From: Nipponacmea schrenckii
Lineage: Eukaryota; Mollusca; Gastropoda; Lottiidae
NCBI GenBank assembly: GCA_030562195.1
Contig: CM060200.1
Span: 17,546,001 to 17,610,000 of the forward strand
Direction: 5' to 3'
DNA length: 64,000 nucleotides
The notes below the pieces were generated by a model. It ran no database searches. It saw nothing but the letters and a program-made list of their open reading frames with translations, and was not told where the DNA came from. The first letter of the stretch is position 1. Each line of letters starts with the position of its first letter. The position numbers and the translations under genes were made by a program. Shown piece after piece: positions 11,950-23,621 of the stretch.

Positions 11950-12726
11950 TCATTATATCTGTATATCTATATATTCTGTATATCTGTATATTCTGTATAT
12001 CTATATATTCTGTATATCTGTATGTTCTGTATATTCTATATATTCTGTATATCTGTATGTTCTGTATATCTATATGTTCTGTATGTTCTATATATTCTGT
12101 ATATCTATATGTTCTGTGTATTTTGTATATCTGTATTTCTGTATATCTATATGTTTTGTATCTTCTGTATATCTGTATGATCTGTATATCTATTTGTTCT
12201 GTATATCTATATGTTTTGTATGTTCTGTATATCTATATGTTCTGTATATCTATATGTTCTGTATATCTATTTGTTCTGTATATCTATATGTTCTGTATAT
12301 TCTGTATATCTATATATTCTGTATATCTATATGTTCTGTATATCTATATGTTTTTTATATCTATATGTTCTTTATATCTATGTCTATATGTTCTTTATAT
12401 CTATATGTTCTGTATATATATATGTCTCCATATTCTGTATATCTATATGTTCTGTATATTCTATATATTCTGTATATATATATGTTCTATATGTTCTGTA
12501 TATTCTATATATTCTGTATATATCTATATGTTCTGTATATCTATATGTTCTGTATGTCTATATATTCTGTATATCTATATATTCTGTATATCTATATATT
12601 CTGTATGTCTATATATTCTGTATATCTATATGTTCTGTATATCTATATATTCTGTATGTCTATATATTCTGTATATCTATATGTTTTGTATATTCTGTAT
12701 AGCTATATATTCTGTATATCTATATA
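11950..12726. repeat. 17-bp TATA/CTG microsatellite in fucosidase intron
   Basis: Tandem TGTATATCTATATGTTC-type units of about 17 bp with many T/G variants. Because few units contain a stop in any forward frame, long frames rich in Tyr, Ile, Cys, Ser and Leu run through it; they are not genes. The array resumes after a MITE at 13146. Confidence 0.92.
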
Positions 12727-13145
12727 CTGTAAGGCTACAAATTATTGCGAGATAGAAATTAATGCGTTAAATGCGACCTATTCGCGATCGCATTAATTTG
12801 TATCCGCATTTTTAAATACATATTCCCAAGTGAAGTTTATGGAGTTTAAATATGGCTGACATTAGTGAACATCGATATGAGGTATTTAAATTGAGACCGT
12901 ACGGGATTAAGTAATTAGGTAATTATCTCTAAATTTGAAACTGATTAGTAATCAATGGCGTTAAAAAAAACAAGAGATTTTCACACTTGACTATTTAAAG
13001 ATAAAATCTTGATCATTGTTCATGTCTTCATTCATTTAGCACTTTAGAATTTGGATGATATTAAAAAATGCGACACCTATCGCATTTTAGTCTCTATACC
13101 CCATGTCGCATTAATTTGTTGACGCATTAATTTCTAGCCTTACAG
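12727..13145. mobile_element. 419-bp MITE with TA target duplication
   Basis: Terminal inverted repeats CTGTAAGGCTA (12727) and TAGCCTTACAG (ending 13145) are flanked by TA on both sides (12725-12726, 13146-13147). Subterminal GAAATTAATGCG motifs occur inverted at both ends. It splits the 17-bp microsatellite exactly. A TA duplication points to mobilisation by a Tc1/mariner-type transposase; that is inference from family knowledge. A partial relative lies at 57617-57702. Confidence 0.85.
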
Positions 13146-13240
13146 TATTCTGCATGTCTATATATTCTGTATAGCTATATATTCTGTATATCTATATGCT
13201 CTGATAATCTGTATATTCTATATTTTTTGTTTATGTATAT
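13146..13240. repeat. 17-bp microsatellite, right remnant
   Basis: Continuation of the TATATATTCTGTATATC array after the MITE. It runs up to the polypyrimidine tract of the last fucosidase acceptor (TATTTCAG at 13242-13249). Confidence 0.8.
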
Positions 13241-13249
13241 CTATTTCAG

Positions 13250-13550
13250 GTACACGATGAAGAAAGAGATGGATGGAAATATCAGTGTGTATTGTTTTGT
13301 ATTAAAATGGCCGACAACCAGCACGTTAAGTCTTGGTGTTCCAACACCGTCGTCTAATACTAAAGTCACTTTACTAGGTTATCCAGACACCCTTAGTTGG
13401 AAGAAAAGTTCTAGTTCAGGAATGGAAATCAGTATTCCGGCTATACCCTTTAATAAAATGCCATGTAAGTATGCCTGGGCGTTCAAACTGACCAAGTTAA
13501 ATAACCAACTTCACGATCATTTGCTCAAATTTAAACCAGGCCAGTTTTAA
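13250..13550 (+). CDS. FUCA: Alpha-L-fucosidase, terminal exon
   Basis: The first base completes the Trp codon of VWYT. The exon then encodes about 99 residues of the C-terminal beta-sandwich domain: KEMDGNISVYCFVLKWP, TKVTLLGYPDTLSW, then MEISIPAIP and KYAWAFKLT, matching the human order VYAIFLHWP, TKITMLGIQGDLKW, SLPQLP and FAWTIKLT. It ends at TAA 13548-13550. A frame can be extended upstream to an ATG at 13227, but that part is intron, since the AG acceptor is at 13248-13249. Length is normal for the family. With the two upstream exons it forms a sound 3' gene end. Confidence 0.93.
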
Positions 13551-13914
13551 ATGGGTTTTGTTGAGAATTGACAATACTCAGTCCTGTAACGACCAGAGGC
13601 AGTGTAACCCGAACAATTGGATGAGAAGAGATCCATTAATATTAATGTTTTAGTTATTGTGAATTGTGTAATATTGATTACACTGAGTTGATGATGGAAG
13701 TTATGTATTATTATATATTAGACCTATTGCCAGAAAGAACAAAATAATATTTTGATATTTAAATAACACACACACACAGAAAAATAACTTTATTTCGCTT
13801 ATTAACACTTTGTGGTGAATTTGATTAGAATTAGGTCACGGTTCTTACACTGCTTGTCTTTACACGTGCTTCAAGGTATACTTCCTTTTAGCATGACCAA
13901 ATCTTAAAAATGTT
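13551..13914 (+). other. Probable 3' UTR and downstream flank of fucosidase
   Basis: AT-rich and non-coding, with no clear AATAAA in the first 360 bases. A CA microsatellite lies at about 13769-13778. A possible AATAAA occurs only near 14708, beyond a tandem array, so the true polyadenylation site is undecided. Confidence 0.4.
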
Positions 13915-14530
13915 TTTACTTACCTATTTTAATAGATATATCATGTTATATAGAGATTCTATTAGAACAGTCATGTAAATCTAACTGATGAATATATACT
14001 CTTATTGACCAAGTTTAAGTTAGTAGTATTTTTCAATAATAACTTAGTTTAATAGATATACCATGTTATATAGAGATTCTATTCTTTAGTCATGACACCT
14101 GGTAAGTCTAACTGATGAATATATACTCTTATTGACCAAGTTTAAGTTAGAAGTGTTTTTCAATAATTACTAAGTTTAATAGATATATCATGTTATATAG
14201 AGATTCTATTCTTTAGTCATGACACCTGGTAAGTCTAACTGATGAATATATACTCTTATTGACCAAGTTTAAGTTAGTAGTATTTTTCAATAATAACTTA
14301 GTTTAATAGATATACCATGTTATATAGAGATTCTATTCTTTAGTCATGACACCTTGTAGGTCTAACTGATGAATATATACTCTTATTGACCAAGTTTAAG
14401 TTAGAAGTGTTTTTCAATAATTACTTAGTTTAATAGATATATCATGTTATATAGAGATTCTATTCTTTAGTCATGATACCTGGTAAGTCAACTGATGAAT
14501 ATATATTTTTATTGACTTAAGTTTGAATTT
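13915..14530. repeat. 127-bp tandem array (about 4.7 copies)
   Basis: AATAGATATA.CATG recurs at 14051, 14178, 14305 and 14432 (127-bp spacing; 120 for the first unit). Each unit holds TAGTCATGACACCTGGTAAGTCTAACTGATGAATATATACTCTTATTGACCAAGTTTAAG. The same ordered blocks appear once in the dispersed element near 44.58 kb, so the array seems to be a local amplification of part of that element. Confidence 0.9.
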
Positions 14531-14984
14531 TATGTTCATTTTAAGAGGTAGTATTTCTGATCGTGTTTTATGTGATTTCCGATAAATATACTCTAACATT
14601 CCCATAGATATACTTTTACATTCCCAAATATTTTTGTAAATATGAAAATCCTTATTTTTTGTTGTTTTTTCTAGTTAAAATTTTTGTTAACAATTATTTT
14701 TTTTTTAAATAAAAGTTAATAGATGTGTATTATTTTATTAGAAATAGACGTGGACATCCGTGGGGAATGCATCTTGTATTTTAGTAAAACGAGAAGCGAT
14801 CTAATTTTCTTCCGCGGAATATACATGTAGTTGTTTCTCGCACTGGCAAAAGTCCCTCAAATCGAGACTTGGTTTTATCAACGATTGCAATGATTTCTTA
14901 AGCCCTTGGCAGAAGGATACCGGTAATAAAAAGCTTTCCTCGATCTATGCTTCTCTCAACATAACAAAGCCATTCACCAATACA

Positions 14985-15345
14985 ATGAACGCAGAGAATA
15001 TCCCTGTTCTTCTTCCGTGAGAGCTCTGGAAGCGTAAGCTACAACTTTAGGTGCACTATCAACAGTTTCACGTTGAGTTAGTATTGCTCCTAGACCAACT
15101 GGACTTGCATCAGCTATGACCTCAGTGATGTGATGTGGATTGAAGTAAGCAATAGTTTTAGCATATTCTTAAGAGACGTAAATGCATTTTGACAAATTCC
15201 TGTGCATTTCCATTTGGTTTTCTTGTGAATTAGTTCTCTCAAGGGTGCAGTTACAGTTGAATAATCTTTAATAAATCTAGAACTTACCATTCCAAGAAAA
15301 CTTCTTAATTCAGAGACAGTTTGTGGTTCTTGAAACAGTATCTCA
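14985..15345 (-). pseudogene. Gypsy-type RT/RNase H fragment
   Basis: Minus-strand translation gives the RT connection segment (QTVSELRSFLGM then FIKDYSTVTAPLRELI) followed by the start of RNase H with its first Asp in a VIADASPVGLGA context, then KVVAYASRALTEEE. These are standard for Ty3/Gypsy pol. The frame contains breaks around 15160 and past 15000, and neither the RT palm nor integrase is present. It differs from the large Gypsy element at 45-56 kb, so it is a separate relic. Confidence 0.8.
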
Positions 15346-15440
15346 TCCTATTTCGTGGACAATGAGTTTACAGTACAAGAACTGTCATTATAAGCTTATA
15401 TCAAATTTAGTATCAGAATTTAAATCCTTTTTACAAACTA

Positions 15441-15540
15441 TGGCAGCAGGTATATTTACTGATTTATATTTGCTCTTATTGGGCAAGTTTTAAAATTTAT
15501 CTTCATTCTAAGACGCAGTATCCCTTTAAGGATGTTGATC
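15441..15540 (+). repeat. Fragment of dispersed 280-bp repeat family
   Basis: Carries GCAGGTATATTTACTGAT, GCTCTTATTGG.CAA.TTT and CATTCTAAGACGCAGTAT. The same order occurs at 26105-26190 (+) and, inverted, at 44385-44480. No coding content. The region from 15541 to 16855 is AT-rich with no gene seen. Confidence 0.6.
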
Positions 15541-16859
15541 GTTGAAAAGCCATATGACCATATACTTGTTACAGGATATTTTAATACTGAATTTTCTAAC
15601 TTTTTGACCATAGCTGTATGAAGAGTGGCCTTGGTTGTCAGATAGTTCATGTGTAGGGAGTAATAGCTTAAACTGACGATCTAACATTCGTGACATCAAC
15701 CAGACAAGCTCTTATTGGCCTACTTAACATAACTCAACAATACTCAATTATGACCTTAACGTTATTCTCGAGAAAACTAAACATCTTTTCACATTGCAAA
15801 ATAGTTATTGAATCGATTCAAAAACATGTATTGATGATAAATAGACAGAAGTTGTTGAATATGAGACACACCCAGTCACCGATGTAACCAATTAAATGAT
15901 TTGCCACTCAATTATAACAGTACGTATCTCCGTTAGAGTCGATCTCAAAATAATACAGATATGTATGTTTGAAATTTAAAAAAAAAAAAACGATTCTGAT
16001 TCTGACCGACAAAAAATGACAAGAGGCTTTAAAAAATTAAAGTAGTTTGATAATTTTAAGATATATTTCAAATAAATTTTTTTTTTTTTAAATTGTAAAC
16101 CCCTAACTTTTCTGTTTCACGTGTAAATCTTGTATAATATTGTCCTCTATATAAACATATACGCTCATAACTAATTGATTTTAGTCGTTATATTAATCTA
16201 AATATTATATATATATATATTTTACCTCCCTTTAAATTTGTTTGTTATTGATTTTTATTACATTTAGTCGCTGGTAATTCCTACTAGAATGGCGATTTTT
16301 AACCAAATCATTTGAACTATGAAAATTCGTTTATGTTTGTAAAAATTGGGTGAGACTTTAATATATAAACTACCCTACTACTAGGTTAATTTTAATTTGA
16401 TCATGATAAAATGTCTATAATGCTGTCTAATAGTAAACTTGATATTCACTAATATAATAGTTGAGTATAAAAACAGTGTTTGTATATTTCTAATTTGATA
16501 TTTATTCTCTCTTATATAAATATGTTAAGTTATTTTAATTTGTAAGCTATATATTGATTTTTTTTATTATTGTGATATTCTATCCGTGTTCCTTTATAGA
16601 ATGATAAAATTGTTTTTGAATATCTTATATATATATAATGTTTGTTGTGATTTGTAGAAAATTGATAAAATAAAAATTCTAATTGATACGAATTCTTTAA
16701 TTTTTATATCGATAAATGTAACATCTACGTGTACCAGAATAAATGCATACCGGAAATGGATACCTGCAAATGGAATGTGCATGTTGAGACACAAGATAAA
16801 GATTGTATTTTGTGCTAGAAGTATTTTTTAGAAGATTGTGGGAATCTGCATGTTCTTAC

Positions 16860-17200
16860 TTGTGATTCATTGTGTACTGTGGAGCAGCGCGGCACAGTGA
16901 GTTAGATTCCTCGACAGTTGGAAATCGCAAAAAAGAGCATGCTAATGCTGCTTTCGTGACCGAATTTCCCTCATTGCACACTGGATGGCGTCGCCCGTCT
17001 TCATTAGTCCATAAGGTGCAGAAGAGGAGGACGTAAAAGAAAGAAAAAGAAAGAAACAACTATATTTTACAAGGATAACAACTTGACAGGGATCCTTTCT
17101 ACCAGCTGGTCCTTGGCATTGATCTGTCAATGGACTGGAATTGTGAGTGAAGACACACTCCATCCATTTCATTTCATTTGTGTATTGTTTTGAAGACGAT
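16860..17200. repeat. GC-richer SINE-like island, unassigned
   Basis: A stretch of distinctly higher GC in an AT-rich setting. It has GCGCGGCACAGTGAGTTAGATTCC, faintly tRNA-like, and a tail CCATTTCATTTCATTT also found at the end of the 21-kb SINE. No convincing B box was seen, so a SINE identity is only a suggestion. Frames here are short and unlike known proteins. Confidence 0.25.
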
Positions 17201-17319
17201 GTTGGCTAGTTGCAGGGTGTGTTAGTTTCAGTCTTGTCATGTTATTATCGATGTTGGTAGATGAATATTAAGAAAATAAAAAGATAAATATAGTATGCTA
17301 GCGTAAGGTATATTTCTAA

Positions 17320-20070
17320 TAAACAAACTTTTATGAAGAATTTTCAAACTTTCTTGATAGCAAAGTGACTTTAAAAACTGATACGCTTATAGTTGGCGAC
17401 TTTAACATCCATGTTGATAATACTCTTGATTCAGATACGCTACGTTTCAATGAAATACTCAATAATCGATCCTTAAAACAATATGTTTCGTCTTCTACCC
17501 ACAAGGCAGGTCATATCTTAGATCTTGTTATTGCCACTGAAGAATTGAAGATTGAAGAAATCCTTGTCGAGGACAAACTGATATCTGACCATTTTGTGGT
17601 TAAATTCAAGCTTGACATTAAGAAACCGGATCCTCCTAAAAAATCCATAACATACAGAAACTATAAGAATCTTGATAATACTGCCTTTAAAGAGAGTCTA
17701 GAAAAGTCAGATATTAGTAGTATCCTGAATTGTGACGATATTCACGAGAAGGCAAATCTCTATAATTCGGTGCTTCTTACTGTGTTAGATAATGTTTGCC
17801 CATTGACGTCAAAAACCATCAAAATCCGTCCAAATACAGAATGGTTTACCGAAGAAATCCTCGAAGCAAAGCGTTACAGAAACAAAGCAGAACATGATTG
17901 GCGAAAATCAAAATTGACTGTTCATAGAGAAATCTATAAAGCAAAAAGGAATCGGGTAAATAAACTAATTGATGAAGCTAAAATTAACTTTTATTCCAGT
18001 AAGATTGAAACAAGTGAGAATAAGCAAAAGGAACTATATAAAGTTGTAAACTCTTTATTGGATTATAATTACGGGAATACTATTCTACCGGATGCAATTA
18101 GTAACTGTGAGCTTGCTAAGACTTTTTCAGAATTTTTCAATACCAAAATCACTAAAATAAGATCAGACTTGGAGTCTATTAATGATAATTTTGATTTCCA
18201 ATATGACGTCTATGACAATCTATTAAACTCATCAATATTGGAAAACTTTAATCCAGTAAATGACGATGTGGTTGGGTCTGTTATTAAAGCTTCCAAACCA
18301 AAATCATGTACCTTAGACCCTATCCCAACTAATATTCTAAAAGATCATCTGTCTGAAATTCTTCCTGTCATTACTGATATTATTAATACAAGCTTTGCTA
18401 CATCAACTGTTCCAGATATTTTCAAGACTGCTAATGTAACCCCTTTGATTAAAAAATCAACTCTCGATCCCAACATTTTAAAAAACTATAGGCCAGTTTC
18501 AAATTTAAGTTTTATCTCCAAGATTCTTGAAAAGTGTATTGCCTCTCAGCTTCACGACCACATTGACTGTAATAATTTATATGAACCGTTCCAAAGTGCT
18601 TACAAAAAATTCCATAGTACTGAAACAGCAATTACCCGTGTATTTAATGATAACGTATGTGAATTGGATGAAAGACAATGTGTCTTCTTAATACTACTAG
18701 ACCTTTCGGCCGCTTTTGACACTGTCGACCACCAAATACTTCTGACAAGGCTTAGTCAAAGATTTGGAATCAGGAATTCTGCCCTTGATCTTTTGAGTAG
18801 CTATCTGATTGGTAGGAGCCAGTGTGTAGTTGTGGATGGGACAGCCTCTTTACCATCTCAGCTTGCATTTGGTGTACCTCAGGGATCTGTTCTAGGTCCA
18901 ATATTATTTACATTGTACACCTCTCCTCTAGGCGATATAGTGCGAAAACATGGTCTGAACTTCCACCTATATGCTGATGACACTCAACTATATATCTCAT
19001 TCTCTCCTTTAGACTCTTCATCTTTCCAATTTTCAAAATCAAAACTAGAAGAATGTATACATGAAATAAGACTATGGATGTCCAAAAATTTTCTAAAATT
19101 AAATGATGACAAGACTGAGTATCTGCTTTTAGGATCAAAAAATCATCTAAAGAATACAAGCATATCATCTATAGTGATTGGCAATTCCAATATAAATGCG
19201 TCAACCTCAGCAAGAAATATAGATGTGATTTTCGACAGCAATATGCTCATGGAATCCCAAGTGAATAATATTACTAAACTCTGCTATTTCAATTTAAGGA
19301 ATATTGGTAAAATCCGTAAATATTTATCTGAAGATGCAACAAAAGCACTTGTTAACTCATTGATAACATCACGTCTAGATAATTTTAACTCTATTCTTAT
19401 TGGCATTCCTGAAAAACTTATGAAAAAATTAACCAAAGTTCAAAATACTGCAGCACGCCTAATATCTAGAACCAAACTCCATGAGCATATTACTCCAGTT
19501 TTATATGATTTACACTGGCTCCCTGTTAAATACAGAATAGAATTTAAAATATTATTATTAACTTTCAAATGTTTAAACGGTTTAGCCCCTATGTATCTAA
19601 CAAAGCTTTTGGAAATATATTCCCCTGGACGGACGCTACGCAGTGCCAACAAACTGCTTCTTAAACCCAAAACTGCTAAACTTGCTTCCTATGGGCAACG
19701 TTCATTTTCTGTACAGGCGCCTCTCCTTTGGAATAATCTACCGTTCGGCTTAAGATCAGTAACATCTGTACATAGTTTCAAAAAGAAATTAAAAACGCAT
19801 TTTTTCAATCTGGCTTTTAAGTGATAAGAATAAAATTCCTTTTGAATTATTACCAATGTATTGAGCTGTTTATCTGTGTCCTTGTTCATTTGTACTTTTT
19901 GTTATTTGATTTTCATGTTCTTTATTATTGTATGTTTATTTTACTTCGAATGTTTTATATTATGATTTTCAGTTTATGTATTAGGGCCTTTATTGTACAG
20001 TGTATTTGAACACGTATGTGAAAAGTGCACGATAAAAAACATGTATAATAATAATAATAATAATAAAAAA
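17320..20070 (+). mobile_element. L2/CR1-type non-LTR retrotransposon, 5'-truncated
   Basis: One long open frame (last part of an endonuclease plus complete RT) is followed by about 220 bases of 3' UTR and a (TAA)n tail at 20045-20069. That tail is the usual 3' end of L2/CR1 elements. The 5' end is missing: coding starts inside the endonuclease, as expected from incomplete reverse transcription. No target duplication could be fixed because the 5' boundary is unclear. Confidence 0.88.
17365..19824 (+). CDS. LINE ORF2 (partial endonuclease plus reverse transcriptase), L2 type
   Basis: The protein would nick target DNA and copy element RNA by target-primed reverse transcription. 819 codons are open. 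Endonuclease motifs GDFN (residues 11-14) and SDH (74-76) are present, but the N-terminal two-thirds of that domain is gone. RT motifs follow: AAFDTVDH, GVPQGSVLGP (about 503) and catalytic YADD (536-539). The C-terminus is the L2-typical WLPVKYRI.FKILL...LNGLAP and APLLWNNLP...SFKKKLKTHFF. The frame is intact to TGA with no stops. The listed start codon is GTG inside the truncated endonuclease; the frame extends a few codons upstream, so no genuine start is present. Incapable of autonomous movement as it stands. Confidence 0.9.
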   Translation: MTLKTDTLIVGDFNIHVDNTLDSDTLRFNEILNNRSLKQYVSSSTHKAGHILDLVIATEELKIEEILVEDKLISDHFVVKFKLDIKKPDPPKKSITYRNYKNLDNTAFKESLEKSDISSILNCDDIHEKANLYNSVLLTVLDNVCPLTSKTIKIRPNTEWFTEEILEAKRYRNKAEHDWRKSKLTVHREIYKAKRNRVNKLIDEAKINFYSSKIETSENKQKELYKVVNSLLDYNYGNTILPDAISNCELAKTFSEFFNTKITKIRSDLESINDNFDFQYDVYDNLLNSSILENFNPVNDDVVGSVIKASKPKSCTLDPIPTNILKDHLSEILPVITDIINTSFATSTVPDIFKTANVTPLIKKSTLDPNILKNYRPVSNLSFISKILEKCIASQLHDHIDCNNLYEPFQSAYKKFHSTETAITRVFNDNVCELDERQCVFLILLDLSAAFDTVDHQILLTRLSQRFGIRNSALDLLSSYLIGRSQCVVVDGTASLPSQLAFGVPQGSVLGPILFTLYTSPLGDIVRKHGLNFHLYADDTQLYISFSPLDSSSFQFSKSKLEECIHEIRLWMSKNFLKLNDDKTEYLLLGSKNHLKNTSISSIVIGNSNINASTSARNIDVIFDSNMLMESQVNNITKLCYFNLRNIGKIRKYLSEDATKALVNSLITSRLDNFNSILIGIPEKLMKKLTKVQNTAARLISRTKLHEHITPVLYDLHWLPVKYRIEFKILLLTFKCLNGLAPMYLTKLLEIYSPGRTLRSANKLLLKPKTAKLASYGQRSFSVQAPLLWNNLPFGLRSVTSVHSFKKKLKTHFFNLAFK

Positions 20071-20990
20071 AATCACAGTAAAAGACCTACAATGTATTTC
20101 GTTATCCAACCTTAACTAAAGAATTATGCATTAATGATCAATGATAATACATACAAGATTTTTTCACTGACTAAAGTTTAAGTCGAAATTGTACTGAGGT
20201 ACTTACATACAAGTTTGAAAAGAATAAAAAAAAATTAATTAGGCAATAAAACATGCTTTTGTATCTAAAAAAAACTACTTTATGGGATTGAAGCAAAATA
20301 AATGTCTAATTGTATAGAAATATTTCTCTTAAATATTCAAAGGTCGTTGCATTTATACATAACATATCATTACGGAAGCTCAAATACGACATGCTATTTG
20401 ATTTTTAAATTTTAACTTTAAAAAAATAGTTTTGAATTTTAGATTTTCATTTCGAATTTTTAAAAACACTTTTAATTTTGTAAAAATAGTGTAAATTTTA
20501 AATTTCCTTTCTAATTTTTTTATTTATTTCGACTTAGTATAAATACTTTTAAATTTGTAAAAAATAGTTTTGAATTTAAAATTTTCTTTTGAATTCTTTT
20601 TTTTTCATTTCGACTTAGTAAAAAAAAATTTGACTTTGTAAAAATACTTTTGAGTTTTTTTTCTGTGTTTGTGACTGGTGTAATGAAAAATTAAGACGTC
20701 TTATACTCCTTCATTCGTTAGTCATATTTTTGACATTTGGTTAACAAATTCAACGATTGTTTATAAAAATCATAATTTGTTATCTAAATCAATAATTTGT
20801 CAAGTAGAATTCTACAATTTTTACTTTTAAAGCTGGATTGAAATATACAAGTGTCTCTTCAAATATTTGACAACTACCTAGTTTGCGATATCAGCAATTG
20901 CTGGAGCGAACGGGTTAAACCTGGCCATTTAACCCCTACCTACCTACCTGAAGTTTTAAATATGCTGTAAAGATAATTGGTATAGATAAT
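20071..20990. other. AT-rich intergenic sequence
   Basis: Low-complexity text with repeated TTTTAAATTT and TTCGACTTAGTA phrases between 20400 and 20660. No gene, RNA or element end was recognised. Confidence 0.4.
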
Positions 20991-21004
20991 GTTATTTTTT
21001 CCCA

Positions 21005-21215
21005 ACTGTGTCTTAGTGACTAAGCCGTTTGTTAGACCTGAAGGTCCAGGGTTCAATCCCGGCAAATATCGAGTTGAAATTTCAAATGGGACATGAAACC
21101 GAAGCCATGTGTGTTTGAAACAATTCATAAGAGTTGCTCGTCTATATTAGCCCATTAGCTGCTATCATTCCATTCATCTTATTTCACTTCATTTTATTTC
21201 ATTCCCACGACACAA
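21005..21215 (+). mobile_element. tRNA-derived SINE (putative)
   Basis: A tRNA-like head spans 21007-21065: a D-arm-like CTTAGTGACTAAG, and a T-arm-like GGTTCAATCC B box at 21050-21059 with four of five T-stem pairs. After it comes an unrelated body and an ATTTCA/TTTCATT-rich tail near 21175-21205. The acceptor stem is not closed, so a working tRNA is unlikely. A SINE promoter head is the better reading. The 600 bases after it hold no recognisable gene. Confidence 0.5.
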
Positions 21216-21837
21216 TGATTTGGCGATAGATAACTTTCTTTCAATGACTAATTCTCCTTTATTTTCAACTAAGGCGTCTATATTGAATATAAGAATCGGC
21301 CCATATCTAATCCTAACGTGCTCTCTTCTAATGTTAATCAGTGAATATACGATTCCTTGTCAATACGTTATTTAGGTATATTTATACCGTACGAAAGGTG
21401 GCTTCCTTATTAAGCAAACCTCTGTATAAACTCAATAACTGCATCCCCTGTTGTTCTAAAACATTATTAAAATAATAGACACACCTTTGGTTGTATTCGT
21501 CTCGCACCGGTTACGTGACAACGGGACGACTTTAGATCAACAGATATTATAGATATCTTTCTGGGGTCTAATTACTTGAATGCAGTGTGACCTTTCATTC
21601 AGAATAGACGCATAGTGCATAGAGCAAACTGTGTAGTATAAATGCTTTACAATTATTTATCTTATGGGCAGGTAAAATGATGCTAGACATTCTTCTTAAA
21701 TGGGATATGTCTATCATATGAACCTTGACAAATGCTGTGGTAACTATGGTTAGAGACCCCATATAATTATTTCTAATTTTGACTTATAAACTGATTTTAA
21801 AATTTTCTACTTTATTTAAGAAAAAATGGTGAAAAAA

Positions 21838-22960
21838 ATTTTCACTCTGGTGATAATTCGATGATTTTGTATTTATAAACTTGAGGTGGAAATCAATTAT
21901 TACCGAGGTGATAATTCAATGATTTTGTATTTACAAACTTGAGTTTTCACCAAGGTGGAAATCAATTATTACCCAGGTGATAATTCAATGATTTTGTATT
22001 TACAAACTTGAGTTTTCGCCAAGGTAGAAATCAATTATTACCCAGGTGATAATTCAATGATTTTGTATTTACAAACTTGAGTTTTATTACAAATAGGTGG
22101 AAATCAATTATTACCCAGGTGATAATTCAATGATTTTGTATTTACAAACTTGAGGTGGAAATCAATTATTACCCAGGTGATAATTCAATGATTTTGTATT
22201 TACAAACTTGAGGTGGAAATCAATTATTACCCAGGTGATAATTCAAGGATTTTGTATTTACAAACTTGAGGTGGAAATCAATTATTACCCAGGTGATAAT
22301 TCAAGGATTTTGTATTTACAAACTTGAGGTGGAAATCAATTATTACCCAGGTGATAATTCAAGGATTTTGTATTTACAAACTTGAGGTGGAAATCAATTA
22401 TTACCCAGGTGATAATTCAAGGATTTTGTATTTACAAACTTGAGTTTTTACCAAGGTGGAAATCAATTATTACCCAGGTGATAATTCAAGGATTTTGTAT
22501 TTACAAACTTGAGTTTTCACCAAGGTGGAAATCAATTATTACCCAGGTGATAATTCAATGATTTTGTATTTACAAACTTGAGGTGGAAATCAATTATTAC
22601 CCAGGTGATAATTCAAGGATTTTGTATTTACAAACTTGAGTTTTCACCAAGGTGGAAATCAATTATTACCCAGGTGATAATTCAAGGATTTTGTATTTAC
22701 AAACTTGAGTTTTCACCAAGGTGGAAATCAATTATTACCCAGGTGATAATTCAATGATTTTGTATTTACAAACTTGAGTTTTTACCAAGGTAGAAATCAG
22801 TTATTACCCAGGTGATAATTCAATGATTTTGTATTTACAAACTTGAGTTTTTACCAAGGAAGAAATCAGTTATTACCAAGGTGATAATTCAATGATTTTG
22901 TATTTACAAACTTGAGTTTTCGCCAAGGTAGAAATCAATTATTACCCAAGTAGAAAATAA
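21838..22960. repeat. 58/69-bp interspersed-length satellite
   Basis: About 17 units built on GGTGGAAATCAATTATTACCCAGGTGATAATTCAA and GATTTTGTATTTACAAACTTGA. Some units carry an extra GTTTTCACCAA, making a 69-bp form with the palindrome TTTTCACCAAGGTGGAAA; others lack it (58 bp). Short and long forms alternate in blocks. From 22961 to 23620 nothing coding was seen. Confidence 0.93.
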
Positions 22961-23621
22961 TTTTAACCGTAATATAACCTACACAAAGACTTGAGTTTTA
23001 CTTATCATAACCATAATATAACCTACGAAATGCCCATTTATCTATTTTTTCTTCAGAATTGTAAGATACAAATTTTCATAAAAAAAACCTTCACAAGTTA
23101 TATAACCGTTTGAATTTTTCCCTATCTCAGTTATAATTCTCTTTGAATTTTTTCTCTAATTTATTTAGAGGTCGTACAATTGTCCACTAAAATCATCTAT
23201 TTTAAATTCTGCATATCTTGGGAATTTATTGTCTTCAACTTAAATGAATGCATAGTAAGAAAATTGATTGAAACACATAAAATGAGATGTAATACACAAA
23301 AAAACAAAAGATTGAAATATTTCATAGTTTGCCTTTTTACTAAAAGCGGCTAAGAGAACACCGGGTAAAATGTACAAAGGGACTTAAAGCTAGGGGACAA
23401 AACGTCGATCCTAAGCACAGTGCTGACCTCAACTATAGTTTACTATTTGTTTTCCAACGCCCACTAAATATTTAACTATATATGGTTTATGAAAATCATT
23501 TAAATAGTTTTGGTGTTGTTAAATCAACTACCCAGACCTTTAGAAACAGAAATAAGGCCACATTCCATTGTATCTATTAATAGAAATAAATCGAGTGGAT
23601 TGTTTATATCTCAACCCTTAC

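Noticed and set aside
11906..12796. Three overlapping plus-strand frames of 163-296 codons
   Set aside because: They are translations of the 17-bp TATA/CTG microsatellite in all forward frames, with only Tyr, Ile, Cys, Ser, Leu, Val, Phe and Met, inside a fucosidase intron.
13227..13249. Start codon at 13227 for a separate 107-codon gene
   Set aside because: The frame is the last fucosidase exon, whose acceptor at 13248-13249 and phase match the previous exon.
21005..21070. Functional tRNA gene
   Set aside because: A D-arm-like part and a B box are present, but the acceptor stem does not pair and the text continues into a SINE-like body.
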